A stretch of 64,000 nt of DNA, taken from positions 1,364,001 to 1,428,000 of the forward strand of contig NZ_CP080383.1 of NCBI RefSeq assembly GCF_019443325.1, written 5' to 3'. The DNA comes from Cryobacterium sp. PAMC25264 (GTDB taxonomy: Bacteria > Actinomycetota > Actinomycetes > Actinomycetales > Microbacteriaceae). This document shows positions 46,855-56,667 of the stretch, in pieces (positions within the stretch are counted from its first letter, which is position 1; each line of letters starts with the position of its first letter). The notes under the pieces were generated by a model, which saw only the letters and a list, made by a program, of their open reading frames with translations, was not told the DNA's origin and searched no databases. The position numbers and the translations under genes were made by a program.

Positions 46855-48707
46855 TCCGTCAGGGCGACATCGAAGAAGTCAAGGCGCGCACCAACATCGC
46901 CGACATCGTGGGCGATTACGTCACCCTCAAGTCCGCCGGCGTGGGGTCGATGAAGGGGCTCTGCCCGTTCCACGACGAGCGCAGCCCGAGCTTCCACGTG
47001 CGCCCGCAGGTGGGTTTCTACCACTGCTTCGGCTGCGGTGAGAGCGGTGACGTCTACTCGTTCCTGCAGAAGATGGACCACGTCAGCTTCAGCGAGGCCG
47101 TCGAACGCCTGGCCGCACGGGTGGGCATCGAATTGCACTACGAGGGCGGTGAGGGCGGGGCCCCCGACCACACCAACCGGGCGCGCCTGTACGCGGCCAA
47201 CCAGGCGGCCGCCGACTTCTTCGTCGACAGGCTGGGCAGCGCGGGCGCCCAGGTCGGCCGCACTTTCCTCGGCGAGCGCGGCTTCGACGCCCAGGCCGCC
47301 GCCCGGTTCGGCATCGGGTTCGCCCCGCAGAGCTGGGACGAACTGACCAACCACCTCCGCGGTCGGGGCTTCTCCACCGAAGAACTCACGCTCGCCGGCC
47401 TCGTCTCGAGCCGGGAGGGATCCTCGGGCGTCTATGACAGGTTCCGCGGCCGGCTGGTCTGGCCGATCCGCGACATCACCGGGCAGACGATCGGCTTCGG
47501 GGCGCGCAAGCTGCTCGACGACGACAAGGGCCCGAAGTACCTCAACACCCCCGAGACCCCGATCTACCACAAGGCCCAAGTGCTCTACGGGCTGGACCTG
47601 GCCAAGCGGGACATCTCCCGCGGCCACCAGGTCGTCGTCGTCGAGGGCTACACCGACGTGATGGCCTGCCACCTGGCCGGCGTGACCACGGCCGTGGCGA
47701 CCTGCGGCACCTCCTTCGGCGTCGACCACATCAAGGTGCTGCGCCGGGTGCTCGGCGACGACAGCGGCGTCGGCGAGGTCGTCTTCACGTTCGACCCGGA
47801 TGCCGCCGGCCAGAAGGCCGCCATGCGGGCCTTCGCCGAGGAACAACGCTTCTCCGCCCAGACCTTCGTCGCCGTCGCCCCGGAAGGGCTCGACCCCTGC
47901 GACCTCCGCCTGCACCGCGGTGACGACGCCGTGCGCCGGCTCATCGACGCCAAGAAGCCGATGTTCGAATTCATGATCCGGCAGCTGCTCGGCCAGTACA
48001 ACCTCGACACCGTCGAGGGCCGGGTCTCCGCGCTGCGGGCGGCCGCCCCCATCGTCAGCGACATCCGCGATCCCTCCCTGCGCCCCGGTTACACGCACGA
48101 ACTGTCCCGGATGCTCGGCATGGACCTCGGTGAGGTGTCCCGCGCCGTCACCCAGGCCCAGTCCCGCTCCCGCACCGCTCCGCCCGAGGCGCCCCGGCGC
48201 TCCGGCGAGCCGACCCCCGCTCCGCGCGAGCGCCTGTTCTCCCTCGCCGACCTCCCCGCAGACCCGGTCACCCGCATCGAACGCGACGCCCTCATGGCGA
48301 TGCTGCAGCATCCCACCCTGGTGGGCCTCGAGCTGGTGCAGCGGGCCGTTCTGACCGGCATGACCAACTCCACCCTGGCGGTCGTGCGCGACGCACTGGC
48401 CGCCGCCCTCCCGCACGCCGCCGCACCGGACTGGCTCGACCGCGTGGTGGGGGAGACCCCGGCCCCGATGGCGAACCTGGTGACCGAGCTGGCCATGGCG
48501 CCGCTGCCGGAACGCACCGAACGCGAGGTCACCCGGTACGTCCGCGACATCACCATCGTGCTGATCGAAAAGGACCTGCTGCGCCAGAAGGCCGAGCTCC
48601 TGGGCCGGCTGCAGCGCGCGGATGCCACCGACCGCGAGGTCTACGTCGCCATCCAACGTGAGCTCGTGCGGGTCGAAGCCGAACGGCGCAATCTCCGGGT
48701 CGAGTGA
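46842..48707 (+). CDS. dnaG: DNA primase
   Basis: 621 residues. N-terminal zinc-binding motif C41-P-F-H44 and C62-F-G-C65 (CHC2 type), the catalytic RNA-polymerase domain with GRLVWPIRDITGQTIGFGAR, the TOPRIM motif VVVVEGYTDVMACHLAG and FDPDAAGQ, then the DnaB-interaction helical region at the C-terminus. It makes primers for lagging-strand synthesis. ATG start 46842. Confidence 0.96.
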   Translation: MAGLIRQGDIEEVKARTNIADIVGDYVTLKSAGVGSMKGLCPFHDERSPSFHVRPQVGFYHCFGCGESGDVYSFLQKMDHVSFSEAVERLAARVGIELHYEGGEGGAPDHTNRARLYAANQAAADFFVDRLGSAGAQVGRTFLGERGFDAQAAARFGIGFAPQSWDELTNHLRGRGFSTEELTLAGLVSSREGSSGVYDRFRGRLVWPIRDITGQTIGFGARKLLDDDKGPKYLNTPETPIYHKAQVLYGLDLAKRDISRGHQVVVVEGYTDVMACHLAGVTTAVATCGTSFGVDHIKVLRRVLGDDSGVGEVVFTFDPDAAGQKAAMRAFAEEQRFSAQTFVAVAPEGLDPCDLRLHRGDDAVRRLIDAKKPMFEFMIRQLLGQYNLDTVEGRVSALRAAAPIVSDIRDPSLRPGYTHELSRMLGMDLGEVSRAVTQAQSRSRTAPPEAPRRSGEPTPAPRERLFSLADLPADPVTRIERDALMAMLQHPTLVGLELVQRAVLTGMTNSTLAVVRDALAAALPHAAAPDWLDRVVGETPAPMANLVTELAMAPLPERTEREVTRYVRDITIVLIEKDLLRQKAELLGRLQRADATDREVYVAIQRELVRVEAERRNLRVE

Positions 48708-48878
48708 CCTGAGGGCGGGTGCGCCGAATATTGCGGGTCTATTAAGATGCTCCGCTGAGTCGCCGCCAATGGCGCATTGTGTGCTAATTCTTGGTTTACA
48801 GCAACGCATTTCTGCGCCTGTCTGCAGAAGTGCGAACGTCACCACGACACATTCACCTTGAGGAAGAGGCATTCGACT

Positions 48879-50510
48879 ATGGCTTTTGCACCCACCAGGC
48901 GTGGCCGCGCCATCGGCGTCACCGCCGGTCTCGCCGCCGCAGCACTCGTTCTCGCCGGCTGCTCGGGCAGCCCGGCCGAGGATTCCGGCTCGGCGGCACC
49001 GCTGACCATCGGCACCACCGACAAGGTCACCACGCTCGACCCGGCCGGCTCGTACGACAACGGTTCGTTCGCCGTGCAGAACCAGGTCTTCCCGTTCCTC
49101 ATGAACACCCCCTACGGCAGCCCCGACGTCCAGCCGGACATCGCGGTCTCCGCCGAGTTCACCGCACCGACCCAGTACACGGTCACCCTCAAGCCCGACC
49201 TCGTGTGGGCCAACGGCAACGACCTGACCTCCTCCGACGTCAAGTTCACCTTCGACCGTCAGCTGGCCATCGCGGCCGACAACGGCCCCTCGTCACTGCT
49301 CTACAACCTGGACAGCGTCGACACGCCGGACGACACCACCGTCGTCTTCAACCTCAAGGCCCCCGACGACCAGATCTTCCCGCAGATCCTGTCCAGCCCG
49401 GCCGGCCCGATCGTCGACGAGGAATCCTTCTCGGCCACCGAGCTCACCAGCGACGACGACATCGTCAAGGCCAACGCGTTCGCCGGCCAGTACGTCATCA
49501 CCAGTTACAACTTCAACTCCCTCATCGGCTACAAGGCCAACCCGGACTACGCCGGCCTGCTCGGCCCGGCGAAGACCGACGTGGTCAACGTGAAGTACTA
49601 CGCCGACTCGTCCAACCTCAAGCTGGACGTGCAGGAGGGGGCTATCGACGTCGCCTTCCGCAGCCTCTCCGCGACCGACGTCGAGGACCTCCGCGGCAAC
49701 GACAAGGTCCAGGTCGTCGACGGCCCGGGTGGCGAGATCCGCTACATCACGTTCAACTTCGACACCCAGCCGTTCGGCGCGACCACCGCGGACGCTGACG
49801 CCACCAAGGCCCTCGCCGTGCGTCAGGCCGTCGCCGACCTCGTCGACCGTGAAGAGATTGCCGACCAGGTCTACAAGGGCACCTACACCCCGCTGTTCTC
49901 CTACGTCCCTGCCGGTCTGACCGGCGCCACCGAGTCCCTCAAGGGCCTCTACGGCGACGGCTCCGGCGCCCCGGATGCCGACAAGGCCAAGGCCACGCTG
50001 ACCGCGGCCGGCATCACCGCGCCCGTTGAACTGAACCTGCAGTACAGCAACGACCACTACGGCCCCTCGTCGGGCGACGAGTACGCGCTCATCAAGGACC
50101 AGCTGGAGTCCTCGGGCCTGTTCACCGTCAACCTGCAGACGACCGAGTGGGTCCAGTACTCCAAGGACCGCTCTAGCGACGTCTACCCGGCCTACCAGCT
50201 GGGCTGGTTCCCGGACTACTCCGACGCTGACAACTACCTGACGCCGTTCTTCCTCACGGAGAACTTCCTGAAGAACCACTACGCCGACCAGGAGGTCAAC
50301 GACCTGATCCTGCAGCAGGCCGTGACCGTCGACCCCGCCGAGCGCACCACGCTCATCGAGGAGATCCAGGACAAGGTCGCGGCCCAGCTGTCGACCGTGC
50401 CCCTGCTCCAGGGCGCCCAGGTCGCCGTCACCGGCACCACGGTGACCGGAACCAGCGACACGCTCGACGCGTCGTTCAAGTTCCGTTACGCGGCCCTCGC
50501 CAAGGGCTAG
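48879..50510 (+). CDS. Peptide/solute ABC transporter substrate-binding lipoprotein
   Basis: 543 residues from ATG 48879, after GAGGAAGAGG. The signal peptide with lipobox ALVLAGC places a lipidated Cys near residue 28. SBP family 5 features: TTDKVTTLDPAGSYDNGSF, FTFDRQLAI, and NQ/FNFDTQPFG ... AVRQAVADLVDREEIADQVYKG, then YQLGWFPDYSDADNYLTPFF. It binds oligopeptides or similar solutes at the cell surface for the permease-ATPase genes downstream. Confidence 0.94.
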   Translation: MAFAPTRRGRAIGVTAGLAAAALVLAGCSGSPAEDSGSAAPLTIGTTDKVTTLDPAGSYDNGSFAVQNQVFPFLMNTPYGSPDVQPDIAVSAEFTAPTQYTVTLKPDLVWANGNDLTSSDVKFTFDRQLAIAADNGPSSLLYNLDSVDTPDDTTVVFNLKAPDDQIFPQILSSPAGPIVDEESFSATELTSDDDIVKANAFAGQYVITSYNFNSLIGYKANPDYAGLLGPAKTDVVNVKYYADSSNLKLDVQEGAIDVAFRSLSATDVEDLRGNDKVQVVDGPGGEIRYITFNFDTQPFGATTADADATKALAVRQAVADLVDREEIADQVYKGTYTPLFSYVPAGLTGATESLKGLYGDGSGAPDADKAKATLTAAGITAPVELNLQYSNDHYGPSSGDEYALIKDQLESSGLFTVNLQTTEWVQYSKDRSSDVYPAYQLGWFPDYSDADNYLTPFFLTENFLKNHYADQEVNDLILQQAVTVDPAERTTLIEEIQDKVAAQLSTVPLLQGAQVAVTGTTVTGTSDTLDASFKFRYAALAKG

Positions 50511-50534
50511 GACCCCGGTCACACCTGGCTAGAC

Positions 50535-50585
50535 GACGGGGGCGTTCGGGCGGCACATAGCCGAACGCTCCCGTCTTTCGTTTTG
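50535..50585 (+). terminator. Terminator hairpin between binding protein and permease
   Basis: gacgggggcgttcgg (50535-50549) pairs with ccgaacgctcccgtc (50561-50575) with one mismatch, followed by tttcgtttt. It sits between the lipoprotein gene and the permease at 50602, so it may partly stop transcription and keep the binding protein in excess, a common design in such operons. Confidence 0.85.
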
Positions 50586-50601
50586 CACGAGTGAGGTAGG
50601 A

Positions 50602-51705
50602 ATGACGACTGTAGTGACCACCCCCCAGGCCCCGGCGGCCGGGCCGGAACCCACACCCCCGACGGCGACCAGAAAACGCGCCGGCGGCGGCATCGTGCGC
50701 TACATCGTGGTGCGCTTCCTGCTGATCTTCCCCACCATCTTCATCCTGGTCTCCATGGTGTTCTGGCTCATGCGCACCACGGGTGACCCGATCACGGCAG
50801 CCCTCGGCGGCCGGCTCAGCGCCGACCAGCTCGCCGAACGCGTCGCGGCCGCCGGTTACGACAGGCCCATCCTGGTGCAGTACTTCGAGTACCTCGGCCA
50901 GATCTTCACGGGCAACTTCGGCACCACCATCAGCACCAACCGACCGGTCTCCGAGGTGCTGCTCACCTACGGCGCCGCCACGGCCGAACTCGCCTTCTAC
51001 GCCCTCCTCGTCGCCTTCATCGTCGGCATCCCGCTGGGCATGGTCGCCGCCTACTGGCGCGACAAGTCGCCGGATGCGTCGCTGCGGATCTTCGCGATCC
51101 TCTGCTACGCCACCCCGGTGTTCTTCTCCGGCCTGCTGTTCAAGCTCATCTTCGCGGTCTGGCTCAAGGTGCTCCCCGTCGCCGGGCGTGCCTCGACGGG
51201 ATCGGAGTTGCAGATGCAGCTCCTGCCCGACAAGACCGGGTTCTACACGATCGACGCCATCCAGACCGGCAACCCGGTCGTGCTCGCCGACGTGCTCTCG
51301 CACGCTGTGCTGCCGGCCCTCGCGCTCGGGCTGCTCACCGCCGGTGTGTTCCTCCGCCTCGTGCGCACCAACGTGATCGGCACCCTCGGCACCGACTACG
51401 TCGACGCCGCCAGGTCCCGCGGCGTCAGCGAATTCCGGCTGGTGCGTAAGCACGCCTACCGTCCGGCGCTGATCCCGATCATCACCGTGATCGGCCTGCA
51501 GATCGCCCTGCTGCTCGGCGGAGCGGTGCTCACAGAAACCACCTTCGAGTGGAAGGGCCTCGGCTTCATGCTCTCCGAGTTCCTCAAGGCCCGCGACTTC
51601 GTGGCCGTGCAGGGCATCGTCGCCCTCCTCGCGGTGATCGTGGCCCTGTCCAACTTCATCGTGGACATCATCGCCGCGCTGATCGACCCGAGAGTGCGGT
51701 ACTAG
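50602..51705 (+). CDS. ABC transporter permease, DppB/OppB type
   Basis: 367 residues, ATG start after GAGGTAGGA. A Pro/Thr-rich N-terminus, then six membrane helices with the family pattern IVRYIVVRFLLIFPTIFILVSMVFWLMRTTGDPI and the EAA-like loop YVDAARSRGVSEFRLVRKHAYRPALIPIITVIG. A large insertion (VAGRASTGSELQMQLLPDKTGFYTIDAI) follows helix 3, as in many DppB proteins. Confidence 0.93.
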   Translation: MTTVVTTPQAPAAGPEPTPPTATRKRAGGGIVRYIVVRFLLIFPTIFILVSMVFWLMRTTGDPITAALGGRLSADQLAERVAAAGYDRPILVQYFEYLGQIFTGNFGTTISTNRPVSEVLLTYGAATAELAFYALLVAFIVGIPLGMVAAYWRDKSPDASLRIFAILCYATPVFFSGLLFKLIFAVWLKVLPVAGRASTGSELQMQLLPDKTGFYTIDAIQTGNPVVLADVLSHAVLPALALGLLTAGVFLRLVRTNVIGTLGTDYVDAARSRGVSEFRLVRKHAYRPALIPIITVIGLQIALLLGGAVLTETTFEWKGLGFMLSEFLKARDFVAVQGIVALLAVIVALSNFIVDIIAALIDPRVRY

Positions 51706-51707
51706 CC

Positions 51708-52790
51708 ATGACACGCAAACCGAACAGGCTCTCCCGTCTGCCCATCGTCCACCAGCTGCACCAGAGCGTCGGCCTCCAGCGCGGCATGCTCGTGGCCGGC
51801 CTGGTGATCACCGCGGCGTTCATCCTCACCGCGATCCTCGCTCCCGTGATCGCGCCCTACGGCTACAGCCAGCTGCGGGACGCGAACGGTGTCTTCGGCG
51901 CCCAGCAGCCCCCCGGCGGTTCGCACCTGTTCGGCACCACCGTCGGGGGCTACGACGTGCTCTCCCGGGTGCTCTGGGGTGCTCAGACCGCCCTGTTCGT
52001 GATCGTCGTCGCCGTGCTGCTGTCGATCTTCGCCGGTGTGTTCCTCGGCCTCGTCTCCGGCTACTTCGGCGGCTGGCTCGACCGGGTCCTCGTCGTCGTC
52101 TGCGACGCCGTCTACGCCTTCCCGTCGCTGCTGCTGGCCATCGTCATGTCCATCGTCATCTCCGGCGGCAAGTCCAACCTCGTTGGCGGTGTCTTCGCAG
52201 CAGCGATCTCGATCACGGTCGTGTTCATCCCGCAGTACTTCCGGGTGATCAGGGCAGAGACCGTGCGGATCAAGTCGGAGGCCTTCGTGGAGTCGGCGCG
52301 GGTGCTCGGCGCCGGAAACACCCGGATCATGTTCCGGCACGTACTGCGCAACGCCACCCGCACGCTGCCGCTGATCTTCACACTGAACTCCTCCGAGGCG
52401 ATCCTCACCCTGGCCGGCCTGGGCTTCCTCGGCTTCGGCATCGAACCCACCGCGGCCTCCGAGTGGGGGTACGACCTCAACAAGTCGCTCTCCGACGTCA
52501 CCAGCGGCATCTGGTGGACCTCGCTGTTCCCCGGCCTGGCCATCGTGCTCGTCGTGATGGGCATTACCCTGGTCGGTGAGAGCCTGAACGACCTGGCCGA
52601 CCCGCGCCTGCGCGGTCGCCGCCGGGTCGCCTCGTCCTCCGGTCTCGTCGCCGAGACCTCCGTGGTGCCCGGCGGCACCCTGGATGCCGGCCCAGGCGGC
52701 CTGGCCGGGCTCGAGACCGGCTCGGCGTCGCCCACCGACGCCCCTCCGACCAACAGCCTTCCCCTTGACGACAGCGAGGCCACCCGATGA
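51708..52790 (+). CDS. ABC transporter permease, DppC/OppC type
   Basis: About 360 residues from ATG 51708. OppC_N motif with an N-terminal helix (LVAGLVITAAFILTAILAPVIAPYGY), HLFGTTVGGYDVLSRVLWGAQTALFV, and the EAA loop FVESARVLGAGNTRIMFRHVLRNATRTLPLI. A 60-residue Pro/Gly-rich C-terminal extension (GLVAETSVVPGG onward) is not typical. Overlaps the ATPase start by 4 bases. Confidence 0.93.
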   Translation: MTRKPNRLSRLPIVHQLHQSVGLQRGMLVAGLVITAAFILTAILAPVIAPYGYSQLRDANGVFGAQQPPGGSHLFGTTVGGYDVLSRVLWGAQTALFVIVVAVLLSIFAGVFLGLVSGYFGGWLDRVLVVVCDAVYAFPSLLLAIVMSIVISGGKSNLVGGVFAAAISITVVFIPQYFRVIRAETVRIKSEAFVESARVLGAGNTRIMFRHVLRNATRTLPLIFTLNSSEAILTLAGLGFLGFGIEPTAASEWGYDLNKSLSDVTSGIWWTSLFPGLAIVLVVMGITLVGESLNDLADPRLRGRRRVASSSGLVAETSVVPGGTLDAGPGGLAGLETGSASPTDAPPTNSLPLDDSEATR

Positions 52791-54520
52791 GCGACATCCT
52801 CACGCCAGCCGGGGCCGCCCCGGTGCCCGAGCAACCGACTGTGCTCCGGATCGACGACCTCGGCGTCGCCTTCTCGACGGATGCCGGCTCCGTGCGCGCC
52901 GTCGACGGGGTCTCCCTCAGCGTCCGCCGCGGCGAGGTCCTCGCCATCGTGGGAGAAAGCGGCAGCGGCAAGACCGTCACCGCCAAGACCATCCTTGGGC
53001 TGCTGCCCGAGACCGCCGTGTCCGAGGGCGCCGTCATCCTCAGCAGCCGTGACGGGGCCAGCGAGAACAACGTCATCGCCCTGAGCAAGCAGCGGCTGCG
53101 CCAGGTGCGCGGGACCGACGTGTCGATGGTGTTCCAGGAACCGTCCACGGCGCTGAACCCGGTGTACACCGTCGGCTGGCAGATCATGGAGGGCATCAGG
53201 GCGCACGGCTCGGTCAGCCGCTCCGACGCCAAGGCCAAGGCCATCGAGATCCTCGGCCGGGTGGGCATCCCCGACCCAGAGGTACGCGTCAACTACTACC
53301 CGCACCAGTTCTCCGGCGGCCAGAAACAACGCGTGGTCATCGCCATGGCCCTGGTCCTCGAGCCCGGTCTGATTGTCGCCGACGAACCCACCACGGCACT
53401 CGACGTGACCGTGCAGGCCGAGATCCTTGACCTGCTGCGGCGCTGCCGCGACGAATTCGGCACCGCGATCGTGCTGATCACGCACAACATGGGCGTCGTA
53501 GCCGACCTCGCCGACCGGGTTGCCGTGATGTACCAGGGCAAGGTGGTGGAGGAGGCCGACGCCGTCACCCTGTTCACGGCGCCGAAGGATCCCTACACCC
53601 AGCGGCTGCTCGCCGCGGTCCCCTACGTGGGGCAGGGCGTCGTCAGGGCGGCGGAACGGGCAGCGGCCCGCACGCCGGAGTGGGCCGAGCAGGCGCCCGT
53701 CGTCGTCGCAGACAATCTGCGCATCCAGTACCCCGGCCGGCTCGGCCGGGCCGGCTTCGTGGCTGTGGACGGGGTCAGCTTCTCGATCCGCCCCGGCGAG
53801 GTCCTGGGCCTGGTGGGGGAGAGCGGCTCGGGCAAGACCACGATCGGCCGCGCCATCGCCGGCCTCACCAGGGTCACCGAAGGGTCGCTGAGCGTGCTCG
53901 GGCACGAGATGAACGGATTCAAGGAACGCCGGTTCAAGCACCTGCGCAGTGACATCGGATTCGTGTTCCAGGACCCGGCGTCCAGCTTCAATCCGCTGCT
54001 GACCATCGCCGACTGCGTCGCCGAGCCCCTCGTCGTGCACGGCCGGGCGTCGAGCCCGCGTGGCGCGAGGGCCAGGGTCGACGAACTCCTCGAGGCCGTG
54101 CAGTTGCCGCGCGCCTTCGGTGACCGATACCCGCACGAGCTCAGCGGCGGCCAGCGCCAGCGGGCGAGCCTGGCGCGGGCCCTGGCGCTTGAACCCACCC
54201 TGCTCATCGCCGACGAGCCGACCTCGGCTCTGGACGTGTCGGTGCAGGCGCGGGTGCTCGAGCTCTTCGCCGAACTGCAGCGCGAGTTCGGCTTCGCCGC
54301 CCTGTTCATCAGCCACGACCTCGCCGTGGTCGACATCCTGGCCGACCGCATCGCCGTGCTCTACCACGGCCGTCTCGTCGAGGAAGGGACGGGCGCAGAG
54401 GTGCTCGGCGCCCCGAGCGACCCGTACACCCGACGGCTGCTGGCGTCCCTCCCCGTGCCCGACCCGGCCGCACAGGCGCTGCGGCGGGAAGAGCTCGCGA
54501 GGTTGCGTGCGGCAGGATAG
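52787..54520 (+). CDS. ABC transporter ATP-binding protein with two NTPase domains (DppD-DppF fusion)
   Basis: 577 residues with two complete ATPase units. The first has Walker A GESGSGKTVT (about 58-66), signature FSGGQKQRVVIAMAL and Walker B LIVADEPTTALDV. The second has GESGSGKTTIG, LSGGQRQRASLARAL and LLIADEPTSALDV. Each ends with the oligopeptide-ABC C-terminal tail (DPYTQRLLAAVP and DPYTRRLLASLP). The fusion replaces separate DppD and DppF proteins. Confidence 0.93.
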   Translation: MSDILTPAGAAPVPEQPTVLRIDDLGVAFSTDAGSVRAVDGVSLSVRRGEVLAIVGESGSGKTVTAKTILGLLPETAVSEGAVILSSRDGASENNVIALSKQRLRQVRGTDVSMVFQEPSTALNPVYTVGWQIMEGIRAHGSVSRSDAKAKAIEILGRVGIPDPEVRVNYYPHQFSGGQKQRVVIAMALVLEPGLIVADEPTTALDVTVQAEILDLLRRCRDEFGTAIVLITHNMGVVADLADRVAVMYQGKVVEEADAVTLFTAPKDPYTQRLLAAVPYVGQGVVRAAERAAARTPEWAEQAPVVVADNLRIQYPGRLGRAGFVAVDGVSFSIRPGEVLGLVGESGSGKTTIGRAIAGLTRVTEGSLSVLGHEMNGFKERRFKHLRSDIGFVFQDPASSFNPLLTIADCVAEPLVVHGRASSPRGARARVDELLEAVQLPRAFGDRYPHELSGGQRQRASLARALALEPTLLIADEPTSALDVSVQARVLELFAELQREFGFAALFISHDLAVVDILADRIAVLYHGRLVEEGTGAEVLGAPSDPYTRRLLASLPVPDPAAQALRREELARLRAAG

Positions 54521-54525
54521 AACCC

Positions 54526-55428
54526 ATGAGACGCGCCGAAGCAGATCCGTATCCGATCGTAGCCAGTGACCTCACGGTCGAATATCCGGCGCACGGAGCG
54601 AGTTCGTCCTTCGTCGCGGTGCACGGCTTCACCCTGACCCTGGGCCGCGGTGAGGTACTCGGCCTGCTCGGCGAGAGCGGCTCGGGGAAGAGCACCCTGG
54701 CCCGGGTGCTGTCGGGGGCGGAGGCGGCGGCCGGGCACGGTGACGTGCGTGCGCAGATCACCGGCGGTGAGGCCACGGTGCTCGGCTACCCGTTGCGCCG
54801 CATCGGTCGGCGAAAGCTCAGCACGCTCACCTTCGGGGTGGGGATGCTCGCGCAGGACGCCGCCAGCACCCTCCCCGCCAGCCTGACCGTGGCCGACATC
54901 GTGGGAGAGCCGGTGCTCGAACGCGACCGCAAGTTCGACACGGCCGAGCTGGCGACGCTGGTGGCCACCATGGTCGACGCCGTGCGGTTGCCCCTCTCGT
55001 TGCTCGGCAAGTACCCCTACGAGCTCAGCAGCGGGCAACGCCAACGGGTGGCCCTGGCCCGGGCGCTGGTCTTCGGGCCCGCCCTGCTCATCGCCGACGA
55101 GCCGACCGCGGGCGTCGACGCGCTCGTACGCGACGATGTCATCGACCTCATCGGGGAGCTCCAGCGCGAGCGGTCGTTCTCCGCCGTCCTGATCAGCAAC
55201 GACCTCGGGGTGCTCCGACGGGTCGCCGACCGGATCGGGGTGATGCACCAGGGGGTGCTGGTGGGGCTCGGGACCATCGATGAGGTGTTCGACAACCCCT
55301 GGCACCCCTACGTGGTCGAACTCGCGGCGGCGCTCACCCTCGACAACGCCGACCCGGGCCAGGGGGAGCCGGCCGGCCGGCCGGAACCGGACGCCCGGCC
55401 CGCAGCCGACGTCGAGACACTGGACTGA
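54526..55428 (+). CDS. Additional ABC ATP-binding protein in the peptide importer operon
   Basis: 300 residues. Walker A GESGSGKSTLA at about 45-53, Q-loop MLAQDAASTLPASLTV, signature LSSGQRQRVALARAL (second position Ser for Gly), Walker B LLIADEPTAGVDA, then a His switch replaced by ISNDLG, where the usual His (SHDL) is Asn. The C-terminus is acidic and Pro-rich. Five bases after the two-domain ATPase. Loss of the switch His suggests reduced or regulatory ATPase activity. Confidence 0.85.
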   Translation: MRRAEADPYPIVASDLTVEYPAHGASSSFVAVHGFTLTLGRGEVLGLLGESGSGKSTLARVLSGAEAAAGHGDVRAQITGGEATVLGYPLRRIGRRKLSTLTFGVGMLAQDAASTLPASLTVADIVGEPVLERDRKFDTAELATLVATMVDAVRLPLSLLGKYPYELSSGQRQRVALARALVFGPALLIADEPTAGVDALVRDDVIDLIGELQRERSFSAVLISNDLGVLRRVADRIGVMHQGVLVGLGTIDEVFDNPWHPYVVELAAALTLDNADPGQGEPAGRPEPDARPAADVETLD

Positions 55429-55431
55429 GCC

Positions 55432-56418
55432 GTGGCCCAACATCGCGCCGTCCTGGCCCCCCAAACCGCCACCGTGCGGCCGTCAGGCGCTCGCTCAGGC
55501 CCCATCGCGATCCTCCCGGAGGACTCCGCGGTTTTCGCCGAGGCCGTGGCCGAGGCCGGCGGCGAGGTCGCCGCACTGTCCGAGCACACCAGGGGACTCA
55601 TCTGGCTCTCCTACGCCAGGGCCGCTGAGCTGGGCGACGTCCTGGCCGCACATCCGCAGCTGGCCTGGGTGCAACTGCCGTGGGCGGGCATCGACGCCTT
55701 CAGCGACGTGCTCACCACCCACCGGCGGGACGACCTGCTCATCACCAGTGCGAAGGGGGCGTTCGCTCAGCCCGTCGCCGAACACGCCCTGGCCCTCGCC
55801 CTGGCGTCGCTGCGGGTGCTCCCCGAGCGCGCCAGGGCACGATCCTGGAACGCGGTGCCGGCTGGCGAGTCCCTGTACGGCCGGACCGTGCTGATCATCG
55901 GAGCCGGCGGCATCGCCCGCGAGCTCATCCGGCTGCTCGGCCCGTTCGGCACCGAGACCGTGGTGGTGCGGCGCAGCACCGACCCGGTGCCGGGCGCCAC
56001 CCGCACCGTGACCACGCAGGCTCTGTACAGCGAGCTGCCCCTGGCGGATGTGGTGGTGGTCGCCGCCGCCCTGACCGACGACACCCGCCACCTGCTCGGA
56101 GCGACCGAACTCGGCCTGATGAAGAAGACGGCACACCTGGTCAACATCGCCAGGGGTCCGCTCGTCGACGCCGACGCCCTGGTGGAGGCGCTCCGCTCCG
56201 GCACCATCGCCGGCGCCGCGCTGGACGTCACCGATCCCGAACCGCTGCCACAGGGGCATCCGCTCTGGACCGAGGCCCGGTGCCTGATCACCCCGCATAT
56301 GGCCGACACGCCCGAGATGACCGCACCGCTGTTGGCCGAACGAATTCGCCTGAATGTGGCCGCTTTCCTAGGAAACGGGCCGTTCGTCGGGGTTGTCGAC
56401 ACCGAGTCGGGCTACTGA
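55432..56418 (+). CDS. D-isomer-specific 2-hydroxyacid dehydrogenase
   Basis: 328 residues from GTG 55432. NAD-binding Rossmann motif LIIGAGGIARELI, VVVVAAALTDDTRHLLGA, catalytic Arg in NIARGPLVDADAL, Glu in TDPEPLPQGHPLW, and His in LITPHMADTPEM. Substrate not predictable. It follows the transporter by 3 bases and probably belongs to the same transcript. Confidence 0.88.
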   Translation: MAQHRAVLAPQTATVRPSGARSGPIAILPEDSAVFAEAVAEAGGEVAALSEHTRGLIWLSYARAAELGDVLAAHPQLAWVQLPWAGIDAFSDVLTTHRRDDLLITSAKGAFAQPVAEHALALALASLRVLPERARARSWNAVPAGESLYGRTVLIIGAGGIARELIRLLGPFGTETVVVRRSTDPVPGATRTVTTQALYSELPLADVVVVAAALTDDTRHLLGATELGLMKKTAHLVNIARGPLVDADALVEALRSGTIAGAALDVTDPEPLPQGHPLWTEARCLITPHMADTPEMTAPLLAERIRLNVAAFLGNGPFVGVVDTESGY

Positions 56419-56504
56419 ACGGCACCCTCGATTTGGCAGACGGCGATCTTTTGGTAAAGTAGCTACGCTGTTCAAGGCGAGGGAAACTCTCGCCGAGCAC
56501 ACAT

Positions 56505-56577
56505 TCCTCGATAGCTCAATTGGCAGAGCAGCGCACTGTTAATGCGCAGGTTCTTGGTTCGAGTCCAAGTCGGGGAG
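56505..56577 (+). tRNA. tRNA-Asn (GTT)
   Basis: A cloverleaf of 73 bases: acceptor tcctcga/tcgggga with one G-T pair, D arm gctcaattggcagagc, anticodon arm gcgcactgttaatgcgc with GTT, T arm cttggttcgagtccaag. Discriminator G, no encoded CCA. Confidence 0.95.
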
Positions 56578-56579
56578 CG

Positions 56580-56618
56580 AAAAGGTCACTAGGGGCTCCA
56601 CCCCCGGTGGCCTTTTTT
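56580..56618 (+). terminator. Terminator after tRNA-Asn
   Basis: aaaaggtcactagggg pairs with cccccggtggcctttt (one bulge, one G-T pair), followed by a T6 run. Three bases after the tRNA. Confidence 0.9.
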
Positions 56619-56667
56619 AGTGGCCGGCGGGTGCCTCAGCGGGTGCTGGCCGCTAGTCTGATCCCGA

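Noticed and set aside
46803-48872. 689-codon minus-strand frame opposite dnaG
   Set aside because: Shadow frame of high third-position GC; the primase zinc and TOPRIM motifs define the real gene.
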